DNA of 64,000 nt from Streptomyces sp. H27-C3. GTDB lineage: Bacteria > Actinomycetota > Actinomycetes > Streptomycetales > Streptomycetaceae. This document shows, piece after piece, positions 1-7,967 of the stretch. Location of the stretch: contig NZ_JASITA010000027.1 of assembly GCF_030063415.1 (NCBI RefSeq), forward strand, positions 47,934 through 111,933, read 5' to 3'. Numbering within the stretch: position 1 is the stretch's first letter; each line of letters starts with the position of its first letter. Under the pieces are notes generated by a model, which did not search any database, was not told where the DNA came from, and worked only from the letters and a program-made list of their open reading frames with translations. A program made the translations under genes and the position numbers.

Positions 1-240
1 ATCTGGCACGTTGCGCCCGAGCACCTCGGCGTCGACGAGCAGAGACGCCTGGCCACTCGCGCGATCCCCGCCCTCCTCCTGGCTGGCTACGAGGTCAGCT
101 GCGCCGGCGAAGTCTTCGACGAGCCCGCCTACCAGCAGGCCGTGCGCGAGATCCGCACCGGGAAACCCAATCCTGCGGCGCAGCACCCGGCACCAGCCGC
201 GTCGCCCTCGCACCCCGCACCGTCCCGCCGCACCCCGTGA
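1..240 (+). CDS. Unknown protein, C-terminal part (cut by window start)
   Basis: An open frame enters from the left edge in frame 1 and ends at the TGA at 238-240, giving 79 C-terminal residues. It begins IWHVAPEHLGVDEQ and ends in a Pro/Ala/Ser-rich tail, a common tail type in this island. The final GTGA overlaps the GTG start of the next gene, so the two are probably translationally coupled. I do not recognise the family. It is the upstream member of the plus-strand island operon. Confidence 0.6.
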   Translation: MWHVAPEHLGVDEQRRLATRAIPALLLAGYEVSCAGEVFDEPAYQQAVREIRTGKPNPAAQHPAPAASPSHPAPSRRTP

Positions 241-515
241 ACCTGGCCGGGTGGTACCGGCTCCCCGCCGGTACCACCCGGCCAGCACCGCCCGACCCAT
301 CGGAGAAACCTGTAGCACCCCCGCCCATCACGCCCCGCCTCAAGCCCCGCCTCGTGACCGCCCTGTTCCGGCGCTACCTGCGCGCCGTCACCGTCAGCAG
401 CCACGACCGGACCAACCCACTGGCCGGCGGTCGCCCTGAGGCCGCGCTCGACGAAGCCCGGCGCCGCGACCTGTTCCTTCTCGTCGAAAGCCATCGCATC
501 CGCCACCACGACTAG
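237..515 (+). CDS. Small hypothetical protein of the island operon
   Basis: A 92-residue frame starts at a GTG that overlaps the previous stop codon (GTGA). It has a proline-rich N-terminal third and a basic, probably helical C-terminal half (EAALDEARRRDLFLLVESHR). There is no signal peptide or membrane segment. No family is recognised. The support is the coupled start, collinearity with its neighbours and a reasonable composition. The long reverse-strand frame over it is less convincing. Confidence 0.5.
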   Translation: MNLAGWYRLPAGTTRPAPPDPSEKPVAPPPITPRLKPRLVTALFRRYLRAVTVSSHDRTNPLAGGRPEAALDEARRRDLFLLVESHRIRHHD

Positions 516-548
516 CAGCCCGCCCGAGCCCATCCACCCAGGAGGCAC

Positions 549-938
549 ATGACCGACCTGTCGTCCTACCCCGTACGCCTCGCCGAGGACATCACCGGCC
601 TGCTCAGGACGCTGGATGACCACCTCGCCCAAGCCTCGCCCCAGATAGCCGCACAGATCCTCGGCAAACTCCTCGACCCCGACAACGGCGTCCTCACCGG
701 GGTGACGGAGCTGATGGAAACCGGGTCGCGGTTCGCCCGGGACAACGTCCACCGCGGCGCTCTCCCGCCCGAGGTCTGGCTCGCCATGGGCCGCGCCGCC
801 AACGAGTTGCACGACGTCGGCACAGACCTCAGCGATCACACCGACGCGCTGCGGCAGTTCGCGAAACCCCCGGCACCGGCCAGCACCGCGCCGCCGAAAC
901 CGGTGGCATCCGCCATGGCTGTGCGGCGGAGCCGGTGA
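549..938 (+). CDS. Hypothetical protein, island operon
   Basis: A 129-residue soluble protein starts at an ATG preceded by a good Shine-Dalgarno (aggaggcac). It is mostly helical (RLAEDITGLLRTLDDHLAQ) with a Pro/Ala/Lys tail. Its stop overlaps the GTG of the following DUF317 gene. I know no functional assignment. Similar small helical proteins accompany DUF317 genes in Streptomyces mobile elements (inference). Confidence 0.7.
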   Translation: MTDLSSYPVRLAEDITGLLRTLDDHLAQASPQIAAQILGKLLDPDNGVLTGVTELMETGSRFARDNVHRGALPPEVWLAMGRAANELHDVGTDLSDHTDALRQFAKPPAPASTAPPKPVASAMAVRRSR

Positions 939-1738
939 AGAACAAGCAGTGGCAGGGCTGGGGAGCAGGCGAACAGGCCCAGCAGCACTACCTCATCGAG
1001 CCCCGCTCCCTCGCGGGCGGCGGCGACGTGCGCCACGTCTCCGAATTCCTGCGCGCCTCCGGCTGGCGGGACAAGTCGAAAACGGGCGGCCCCCTGGCCA
1101 TGGAAAGCCCGGACCGCACCGTCCGCATCGCCTACGACCCCTACGTCCTGCCCGGCGGGTGGACGATCCACGGCGCGGCGAGCGGCCACCAGGACGAGTG
1201 GTGGGCCGTCCTCGGCCGGCAGACGCCTGTGGAGATCGTCGCCGGTCTCACCGACGCCCTCACCCAGCCCCGCTCCGCGCACGCCCCCAACGTCTGGGCG
1301 CCGCTACAGGACCAGAACTGGAGCGACCACCCCCACCCCGACCATGTCACCGCGACCAGTCCCGACGGCAACGCCTGGGTGCAGTACCACCAGAGCCCCG
1401 GCAGCGAGTCGAGTTGGTGGGCCGGGGCGAAGGACGGCCAAGGAAACGGCTGGACCGCCCAGTTCGCACCCAGTACGCCGATGCACCTCGTGCAAGCCTT
1501 CTCGACCGCGCTCGCCAGCCCCGAGCCCGTAATGCGCCCGCTCGGCCGCGTCCCGCAGAGCACACAGATCCGCACCACATCCGTCTCTGTGCTGCCCTCC
1601 CAGCTCAGCGCCTGGCAGCAGGCCCGGATCACCGCCGCCCGCGCCGCCACCTGGGCACGCAACACCACCCGAGGCAGCCGGCCCCGCACCACGGCCCGCC
1701 CCCACGCCACCGCCGATGGCGCCCGAACCCGCCGGTGA
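935..1738 (+). CDS. DUF317-family protein (two tandem modules), paralog 1
   Basis: A 267-residue protein carries two copies of the DUF317 pattern. Each has a 'hLAGGGDxxHV' or spacer strand, a Trp-rich strand (SSWWAGA) and a closing 'F-TPxxLVqAFxxAL' helix, at about residues 20-105 and 110-190. The C-terminus is a basic Arg/Thr/Ala tail. DUF317 occurs mainly in actinomycete plasmids and integrative elements and has no established biochemical role. The GTG start overlaps the upstream stop. Related copies lie at 2121, 3534 and 10426. Confidence 0.75.
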   Translation: MKNKQWQGWGAGEQAQQHYLIEPRSLAGGGDVRHVSEFLRASGWRDKSKTGGPLAMESPDRTVRIAYDPYVLPGGWTIHGAASGHQDEWWAVLGRQTPVEIVAGLTDALTQPRSAHAPNVWAPLQDQNWSDHPHPDHVTATSPDGNAWVQYHQSPGSESSWWAGAKDGQGNGWTAQFAPSTPMHLVQAFSTALASPEPVMRPLGRVPQSTQIRTTSVSVLPSQLSAWQQARITAARAATWARNTTRGSRPRTTARPHATADGARTRR

Positions 1739-1767
1739 CCTTTCGCCCCGCACCATCGAGGAGACCC

Positions 1768-2124
1768 ATGCCCGCACTCACCCCGGACACCATCCGCACC
1801 GCAACCGAGCCCCTCTCCCGCCTCACCGACTACCTGCTCGGCAATCCCCACCCCGAAGAGGCGCTCGCCCTGGCCGAGCCCCTGCTGGATGAGCACACGG
1901 GCATACCCATGCAGCTCGCCGACATCCTGCGTGCCCTCGCCCGCACCGTGCAGGAGCACCCCGACACCCCCCGCACCCTGGAAGTCGACTTCCTGGTAGC
2001 GGAGTTGCGCGACGCGGCGTGGGAGCAGTCCGACCAGCACACCCTCCACTACGCCCTGGACGACCTGCGCAGCCTGGTCGGAAAGGCTCCCGCCAACGAG
2101 CCGGAGTGCTGCTGGTGCCGGTGA
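1768..2124 (+). CDS. Hypothetical helical protein, island operon
   Basis: A 118-residue acidic protein starts at ATG 1768 after a GAGGAG ribosome binding site. A longer in-frame opening upstream lies over the previous gene and was not chosen. It is predicted to be all-helical (TIRTATEPLSRLTDYLLG, LADILRALARTV) and resembles in style the 129-residue protein at 549, which also precedes a DUF317 gene. It ends Cys-Cys-Trp-Cys-Arg, which is unusual. The stop overlaps the next GTG. Function is unknown. Confidence 0.65.
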   Translation: MPALTPDTIRTATEPLSRLTDYLLGNPHPEEALALAEPLLDEHTGIPMQLADILRALARTVQEHPDTPRTLEVDFLVAELRDAAWEQSDQHTLHYALDDLRSLVGKAPANEPECCWCR

Positions 2125-2939
2125 GCGAACGGCAGCTCGCCGCCTTCGCCGACAAGCACGCCTGGCAGATCCCGTTCGACACCAGCCCGCGCCACCTCGC
2201 CGGCTCCGGAGACGCCCGTCACGTCACCCACGGCCTGGCCGCCGCCGGATGGAAGGCCGTCTCCGACCCACTGAGTGCCGAGATCGTCCTGCGCAGCCCT
2301 GATCTCCGCCACCACCTCAAATTCGACCCGCAGTCCACCACCTCCGCATGGTGGTGGCTGCAGGCCGAGCACACCGACACCGAGCGCGGCTGGCACGCCG
2401 AGTTCGGCGAACTCCTCCCCGCCGAATTCCTCGCCGGCCTGACCGACGCGCTCATCTCCCCGGTACCCGCCTCGCATCCGGAACCCCTCACGGTGCTCAG
2501 GGCTGCGGGCTGGCAGGTCGGGCCGGACAACGCGGCGGTATCGCCGGACGGGATGTGCCACGCAGAGCAGCGTTCCCACCGGGACGGCCACGCCCCGGCG
2601 TACTGGCACGTTGAGACGTGCGAGCCGGGATACGGAACCCCCATGGGCCCGCGGATCTGGCACGCGCATTTCGACGCCAGCACGCCCGAGCACCTCGTGA
2701 CCGCGTTCGTCAGCGCACTCACCGACCCCGCACCGCTCCAGCGCGCCATGTACGACCGCACCGCTCACTACAGCGCCGTGCAAGTGCCCAGCCCGCTCAC
2801 TCCGCAGCAGACGGTCGACGCGCACACCACCCGCATCGATTCGCTCCGCTCACACGCACGCGCAGCCCGCCGGCAGGCAACGAAACCCGCGACGACCCCG
2901 GCGCCGACCGGTGCCGTCCGTCCGACCGTCCGCCGCTGA
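2121..2939 (+). CDS. DUF317-family protein, paralog 2
   Basis: A 272-residue protein with two DUF317-like modules, about residues 10-110 and 115-205. Signature segments are RHLAGSGDARHVTHGLAAAGW, a WWWLQ strand, and FGELLPAEFLAGLTDAL and FDASTPEHLVTAFVSAL helices. The start used is the GTG overlapping the previous TGA; the in-frame codons further upstream lie inside the previous gene. The C-terminal tail is Arg/Thr/Pro-rich. It is a clear paralog of the genes at 935 and 3534. Confidence 0.75.
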   Translation: MSERQLAAFADKHAWQIPFDTSPRHLAGSGDARHVTHGLAAAGWKAVSDPLSAEIVLRSPDLRHHLKFDPQSTTSAWWWLQAEHTDTERGWHAEFGELLPAEFLAGLTDALISPVPASHPEPLTVLRAAGWQVGPDNAAVSPDGMCHAEQRSHRDGHAPAYWHVETCEPGYGTPMGPRIWHAHFDASTPEHLVTAFVSALTDPAPLQRAMYDRTAHYSAVQVPSPLTPQQTVDAHTTRIDSLRSHARAARRQATKPATTPAPTGAVRPTVRR

Positions 2940-3531
2940 ACCCGACAGGACCCTGACCATCTCCGCCGATCACACCGCGCACCGCGAGTTCCTCCGCCAC
3001 CTCGACAGCTACCTGAGCGACAGCAAGCAGACCTTGGACGCCTGGGACGTCTACTCCGACGAACACACCGACCTCGACGGCTGGCCGCACGACGACCACG
3101 CCTACGGGCTGCGAGCCAGCCAGCGCGACGCCGACACCCACACGGCGTTCGAGCCACTGCGCACCAGCGCCCGCCTCCTGCTGGGTACCGCAGAAGCGCA
3201 GCTGGCCCATCTGCCCGCGAACACCGTACAGAGCCGCTGGGTCCACCAGTTGGGCGTCCTGCACGCTGCGCTCGAACGGCTAGAAGGGCTGCAGGAACAG
3301 TGGACGACGACCCTCGACACGCTCCCCGCCAACGCCCAGCCCGGCAGCCCGGTCTTCGACGACGCTCTCGCCGAGCACCACGCCGAGTCATGGAGCTACC
3401 TCGACGACTGGGCCACCCACGGCCAGGCATTGCGAGAGATCAACTCCGCAGCCCTGAAAGCCCCCTCGCGTCTGGCTCCGCCACCGACCACGGCCCCCGT
3501 AACCGGCAGGGCCGCCCCGGTGAGGAAGTGA
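2911..3531 (+). CDS. Hypothetical protein, island operon
   Basis: A protein of about 206 residues, soluble and rich in acidic helices (HREFLRHLDSYLSDSK, LGVLHAALERLEGL), probably partly coiled-coil. The GTG at 2911 overlaps the preceding gene by 29 bases. A CTG at 2953 behind a GACAGGA ribosome binding site is a possible alternative, so the start is uncertain. It sits between two DUF317 genes, repeating the layout 'helical protein then DUF317 protein' seen at 549 and 1768. No family is recognised. Confidence 0.6.
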   Translation: MPSVRPSAAEPDRTLTISADHTAHREFLRHLDSYLSDSKQTLDAWDVYSDEHTDLDGWPHDDHAYGLRASQRDADTHTAFEPLRTSARLLLGTAEAQLAHLPANTVQSRWVHQLGVLHAALERLEGLQEQWTTTLDTLPANAQPGSPVFDDALAEHHAESWSYLDDWATHGQALREINSAALKAPSRLAPPPTTAPVTGRAAPVRK

Positions 3532-3533
3532 GC

Positions 3534-4304
3534 GTGCCCCCGGCCGCCGAGAGTGTCGAGGTCGAGTTCATCGCCCCGCGTCACCTGGCCGGGGGCGGGG
3601 ACCCCGCCTGGGTCACCGTCCCGCTCCACCGCGCCTGCGGCTGGAGCTACGGCCACGACCCCCTGATGCCGCGCGTGCTGCTTTCCAGCCCTGACCAGAA
3701 GGCGCTCCTGCGCCTGGAGCCCGACCCCGACGGCCAGTGGTGGACCCTCCAGCACGCCCCGGAGCCGGACCGGCCCGCCTGGTACGCGAGCTTCGGCGCC
3801 CGCACTCCCGTCGAGATCATCGCCGCGTTCACCGACGCCCTCACCGACCCGGCTCCGGCGGCGGCTGCTGACCCGTACGAGACGCTCCAGAAAGTCGGCT
3901 GGTCACCGTACGGAGAGAGCGGCCTCGTGTCGCCCGACAAGACGGCGTACGTCGAGCGCCTGGGCACGCCGAAGGCTCCAGGAGCGTGGTTCGTCACCGT
4001 CACGCTCGGGCTGCACAAGCAGGTGTGGCAGGCCCGCTTCGGCGAACACACGCCTGCGCACCTCGTCGCCGCGTTCACCGCTGCGCTCGCCGACCCGAGC
4101 CCCGTGCCGCGCACCGACAGCCTGCGCAGCCTGGCGACCCGCGACCCCCACCTCATCGCCCGCACCCGCCGCGAGGTGCCCGCCGTGCAGGTCGCCACGG
4201 CTCTGGAAGAGCGTGTCCGCTCCCTGGCCGGCCGCCGCGCCAGCCCTCCGGCGAGTCCGAACCCCCTGCGACCGCCGCCTGCCACGAACGGCCGCAACCG
4301 CTGA
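3534..4304 (+). CDS. DUF317-family protein, paralog 3
   Basis: A 256-residue protein with two DUF317-type modules: APRHLAGGGDPAWV then FGARTPVEIIAAFTDAL, and VGWSPYGESGLVSPD then FGEHTPAHLVAAFTAAL. GTG 3534 is chosen because GAGGAAG lies seven bases upstream. GTG 3528, which overlaps the previous stop, is a near-equal alternative. The C-terminus is basic. The three adjacent copies look like a local duplication series with small helical genes between them. Confidence 0.75.
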   Translation: MPPAAESVEVEFIAPRHLAGGGDPAWVTVPLHRACGWSYGHDPLMPRVLLSSPDQKALLRLEPDPDGQWWTLQHAPEPDRPAWYASFGARTPVEIIAAFTDALTDPAPAAAADPYETLQKVGWSPYGESGLVSPDKTAYVERLGTPKAPGAWFVTVTLGLHKQVWQARFGEHTPAHLVAAFTAALADPSPVPRTDSLRSLATRDPHLIARTRREVPAVQVATALEERVRSLAGRRASPPASPNPLRPPPATNGRNR

Positions 4305-4337
4305 CCCTGCCGTCCCCACCCGGAAGCGCGTAGCCCT

Positions 4338-6125
4338 TTGCCCCCCTCCTCCAACAGCTCCACCGACGGCTACGACCTCGTCCTGCGTCTCCTGTTCGGA
4401 GTGCTCGCCGTCGTCGTCCCCCTGTCCCACCTCGCCTGGCTGTCCGGCAATGTCACCGCCTACCTGACCGGCATCACCTGGGCGCCGTACCAGCCGACCA
4501 ACGCCCTGCTCCACCCCGAACGCCTATGGCCCCAGGCAGGGGAAACGTCCCTGCTCATCAGCACCCGTATCGTCCCCGTGCTCCTCCTCCTGGCCCTCGG
4601 TGCAGCGGCCGGAGTCCTGTGGTCCCGGCACAAGAACCGCAGCGGCGGCCGGAAGAAGATCACCGACATGGCCAAGGCCCGGGACATCCAGCCGCTGATG
4701 GCCAAGGCGATCACCACCAAGGCCCGTTCCCTGCGCCCGAGCCTCAAGGACGCCAAGCACATCGAAGCGAAGGACACCGGCATCCTGCTCGGCAACCTCC
4801 AAGGCAGCCGCCACGAGGTGCGGATGGGCTTCGAGGACGTCGCCGTCGCGATCATGGCCCCCCGGTCCGGCAAGACCACTTCGCTCGCCATCCCCTCCAT
4901 GCTCGCCGCCCCCGGCCCGGTCCTTCTGACGTCGAACAAGGCCGCCGGGGATGCCTTCACCACCGCCTACGACGCCCGCGCTCAGGTGGGACGGGTGTGG
5001 ACCATGGACCCGCAGCAGATCGCGCACGCTGCCCGCGAAATGTGGTGGAACCCCCTCGCCAGCGCGAAAACCCTCGACGGCGCAGGCCGGTTGGCCGGTC
5101 ACTTCCTCGCCGCGAGCGTGGATGCGAGCGCGCAGGGCGACTTCTGGTCCAAGGCCGGCAGCAACATCCTGTCCCAGCTCCTACTGGCCGCAGCCCTCGA
5201 CGAGCGGCCGATCACCGACATCATGCAGTGGCTCGCCTTCCCCGCCGACCGCACCCCGCTCGACATCCTCCGCGACCATGATTTCGCCGCAGTCGCCGCC
5301 CAGCTCAAGGGAACCGTCGAAGGACCTCCCGAGACACGGGACGGCATCTACGAGACCGCCCGCCAGTACGCCGCCGCCCTGCTCAACACCGAGATCGCGG
5401 CATGGGTGACGCCGCAGAAGGACATCCCCGAGTTCCGGCCCGCGCAGTTCGTCACCTCCACCGACACGCTGTTCCTGCTGAGCAAGGACGGCGGCGGCGG
5501 AGCCTCGGCATTGATCGCCGCCTGCGCGGACTCGGTCATGCGCGCGGCGACCGCCCAGGCCGAGCGCGCCGGCGGACGTCTCGACCCGCCGATGCTGGCG
5601 ATCCTCGACGAGGCCGCCAACGTCTGCAAAATCAGCGACCTGCCGGACCTGTACTCCCACCTCGGCAGCCGCGGGATCATCCCCATCACGATCCTCCAGA
5701 GCTACCGCCAGGGCCAGAAAGTCTGGGGTGACGCGGGCATGGACGCCATGTGGTCCGCCTCGACGGTGAAGGTCATCGGGGCCGGCATCGACGACCCCGA
5801 TTTCGCCGACAAACTGTCCCGGCTGATCGGAGACCACGACGTGGAAACCACCTCCACCTCCCACTCCGAGTCCGGCAAGTCGACCTCGGTGAGCATGCGG
5901 CAGGAGCGGATCCTGCCCGCCGACGCGATCCGCGCCCTGTCCAAGGGCACCGCCCTGTGCTTCGCCACCGGCATGCGGGCCGCGATGCTCGACCTCCGCC
6001 CGTGGTACCAGGAGCCCGGCGCCGACGAGCTCTCCGCCGCCTCCGCCCACGCGTCCAAGGCCATCACCGCACGCGCCATCGCCAAGCACGCTCCCCAGCA
6101 GGACGACTACGGCACCGCCTCGTAG
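4338..6125 (+). CDS. VirD4/TraG-like conjugative DNA-transfer ATPase
   Basis: A 595-residue protein with two N-terminal membrane segments (about residues 14-36 and 75-98) followed by a cytoplasmic P-loop ATPase. Walker A is APRSGKTT (about 174-181) and Walker B is MLAILDEAANV (about 420). This is the layout of type IV coupling proteins, which hand DNA to a transfer channel. The conserved ending of the VirD4/TraG family is also seen (SHLGSRGIIPITILQSYRQG, then WSASTVKVIGAG). It starts at TTG 4338 with GGAAGCG upstream. No relaxase or T4SS channel genes are visible here. It is the best evidence that the island is, or was, conjugative. Confidence 0.85.
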   Translation: MPPSSNSSTDGYDLVLRLLFGVLAVVVPLSHLAWLSGNVTAYLTGITWAPYQPTNALLHPERLWPQAGETSLLISTRIVPVLLLLALGAAAGVLWSRHKNRSGGRKKITDMAKARDIQPLMAKAITTKARSLRPSLKDAKHIEAKDTGILLGNLQGSRHEVRMGFEDVAVAIMAPRSGKTTSLAIPSMLAAPGPVLLTSNKAAGDAFTTAYDARAQVGRVWTMDPQQIAHAAREMWWNPLASAKTLDGAGRLAGHFLAASVDASAQGDFWSKAGSNILSQLLLAAALDERPITDIMQWLAFPADRTPLDILRDHDFAAVAAQLKGTVEGPPETRDGIYETARQYAAALLNTEIAAWVTPQKDIPEFRPAQFVTSTDTLFLLSKDGGGGASALIAACADSVMRAATAQAERAGGRLDPPMLAILDEAANVCKISDLPDLYSHLGSRGIIPITILQSYRQGQKVWGDAGMDAMWSASTVKVIGAGIDDPDFADKLSRLIGDHDVETTSTSHSESGKSTSVSMRQERILPADAIRALSKGTALCFATGMRAAMLDLRPWYQEPGADELSAASAHASKAITARAIAKHAPQQDDYGTAS

Positions 6126-6158
6126 GCCCTCTCTTGCCCGTCTACTTCCCAGGAGTTC

Positions 6159-6755
6159 TTGTTGCAGTTCATCGACCTCGCCGCGCAGACCCGCCTGCTC
6201 AGCCAGACACACCTCGCCCTGCGGTCCCTGCGGGCAGACGTCGAACAAGTCCGGGCCGGCGACATCTCCAAGCCGGTCCGTGAACTGGCACCGATCGCCG
6301 TCGGTGCACAGGAGTTGGCAACACGCTGTACCCAGCAACTGGAAGTCCTGTCCACCAGCCAGTACGCGGCCATGAAGGACGGGCACTGGAACCTCGCCAA
6401 ACTCGCTGAAGCCTCCGCCCAGGTGTCGCACGCCGGAGCCCTGTGCGCCCGCGCCATCCACGCTCGCACCGAGACGCTGCTCTACGAGGACGCCGACGAG
6501 ACACCCGAGGCGAGCCGCACTGTCCTGGCTGAGGCCGCCGCGAAGATGGGCTTCGCGTCCCAGGTGTACGTCGGGCTGGCACAACAGCTCTCCCGGCGAA
6601 CGCTCTCCGCCGCCGCCCAGCAAGAGGACCAGCAGCTCATCAAGCACGCCCTCGCGGAGCTCGGAACTCCCAGCGCCTCAGCCACGGCAGTACCCGCAGT
6701 GGTCGACATCCCGCCCCTGCCCGCGATGCGCGGAGCCGCGCCGAGGACACGCTGA
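6159..6755 (+). CDS. Hypothetical protein downstream of the coupling ATPase
   Basis: A 198-residue soluble protein, nearly all helical and Ala/Glu/Gln-rich. It starts at a TTG just after AGGAG (a second TTG follows immediately at 6162). Long amphipathic helices such as LRSLRADVEQVRAG and ELATRCTQQLEVL suggest a coiled-coil scaffold. It lies 33 bases after the coupling ATPase, so probably in the same operon. No known family is recognised. It may act with the ATPase (inference from position). Confidence 0.65.
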   Translation: MLQFIDLAAQTRLLSQTHLALRSLRADVEQVRAGDISKPVRELAPIAVGAQELATRCTQQLEVLSTSQYAAMKDGHWNLAKLAEASAQVSHAGALCARAIHARTETLLYEDADETPEASRTVLAEAAAKMGFASQVYVGLAQQLSRRTLSAAAQQEDQQLIKHALAELGTPSASATAVPAVVDIPPLPAMRGAAPRTR

Positions 6756-7022
6756 CCGCGACCGGCTCAGCGCTCCGGGGCGTTGCACCCTCGTTCGCCC
6801 GCGCCCTGCACCCGACCAGCACCACGGAGACATGTGCCTGACCGCCTCGCGACAGCCGCGCTCTGATCGGCACCCTCCCTCGCTCCCACCACCACGCGGC
6901 CGACGGCGGTCCTGCCCGCGGTCGCCGTCGGCCGGACCTGCTGCCCCCGCACCCCGCCCTTCGACGCCGCCCGGGAATCCCGGCTGTTGCCTCCCGGCTC
7001 CCCCCGCCGGGTTCATCCGATC

Positions 7023-7967
7023 ATGCAAGGAACCACCATCCCCTCCTCCTCCACCCCGCAGTTCCGCGCCATATCACTGGGTGCGGGAATTCAGTCAAGC
7101 GCCATGCTCGCCCTGTCAGCCGAAGGAATCCTCCCCAAGGTCGACTACGCCATTTTCGCCGACACCGGATGGGAACCGAAAGCCGTCTATTCCCATCTCG
7201 ACCGGCTGGAAAGGGAGATAGCCAAACCGGCAGGCATCCCCATTCTGCGCGTCTCCTCCGGAAACATTCGAGCGGATGCCCTCGACCCCGATCACCGATT
7301 CGCCTCCATGCCGCTCTACATCCTCAACAAGGATGGCCGACCTGGGATGACACGTAGGCAATGCACTGGCGAATATAAAATAAAGCCTATCAAGCAGAAG
7401 GTTCGCCAACTGCTTGACTACCCCTATCCTTCACGCATCCCGAAGGGGGTATTCGTCGAGCAGTGGGTCGGCATCTCTACCGATGAATTCCACCGGGCCA
7501 AGGATGCCGACGTCAAGTACATGCGCAACCGCCATCCCCTGCTGGACCTGGGCTGGAGCCGAGCGGACTGCATTCGTTATCTGACTTCGATCGGGCTGGC
7601 AGAAACGCCAAAATCGAGTTGCCTTGGATGCCCCTTCCACGGCAACGCCCAGTGGAGACACATCAGGGATACGTCACCGTCTGAGTGGGTGGACGTGGTC
7701 GCATTCGACGCCGCCATCCGTCAAGGAAACGCCCGTGCCAACGCAACGGGCAACCGGCTGCTCGGCGAGGCGTTCCTGCACCGCTCCCGTGTCCCCCTGA
7801 GCCAGGCGCCGATCGACCATGTCACTGCCGCCGAGCGGGCCGCCCTCCAGAGCGGGGAGGCCGACGAGGACGAGCTGGAGAACGGTGTCGTGGACGGCTG
7901 CTCGCCCTGGGCGTGCCGCGGAGATGCGGACGCACTGGCGCAGGACGACTTCGGGCTGGCCACTTGA
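7023..7967 (+). CDS. PP-loop ATPase, PAPS-reductase-like, possible Fe-S protein
   Basis: A 314-residue protein of the adenine nucleotide alpha-hydrolase (PP-loop) superfamily. The nucleotide loop is SLGAGIQSSAM (about 17-27), followed by YAIFADTGWEP. Three cysteines, C114 in RRQCTGEYKIKP plus C200 and C203 in SCLGCPF, could bind an Fe-S cluster as in related thiolation enzymes. The start is uncertain because ATG 7023 has no clear ribosome binding site. A 267-base gene-free stretch precedes it. Codons between about 7050 and 7640 are visibly richer in A/T than the neighbours. The TTGA overlap couples it to a cytosine methyltransferase. It could be a nucleic-acid modification enzyme rather than a sulfate assimilation enzyme (inference). 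Confidence 0.75.
   Translation: MQGTTIPSSSTPQFRAISLGAGIQSSAMLALSAEGILPKVDYAIFADTGWEPKAVYSHLDRLEREIAKPAGIPILRVSSGNIRADALDPDHRFASMPLYILNKDGRPGMTRRQCTGEYKIKPIKQKVRQLLDYPYPSRIPKGVFVEQWVGISTDEFHRAKDADVKYMRNRHPLLDLGWSRADCIRYLTSIGLAETPKSSCLGCPFHGNAQWRHIRDTSPSEWVDVVAFDAAIRQGNARANATGNRLLGEAFLHRSRVPLSQAPIDHVTAAERAALQSGEADEDELENGVVDGCSPWACRGDADALAQDDFGLAT

Noticed and set aside
6756..7022. Possible small gene in the 267-base gap before the PP-loop gene
   Set aside because: Frames here are Pro/Arg/Ser-rich shadows without a ribosome binding site. No RNA structure was evident.
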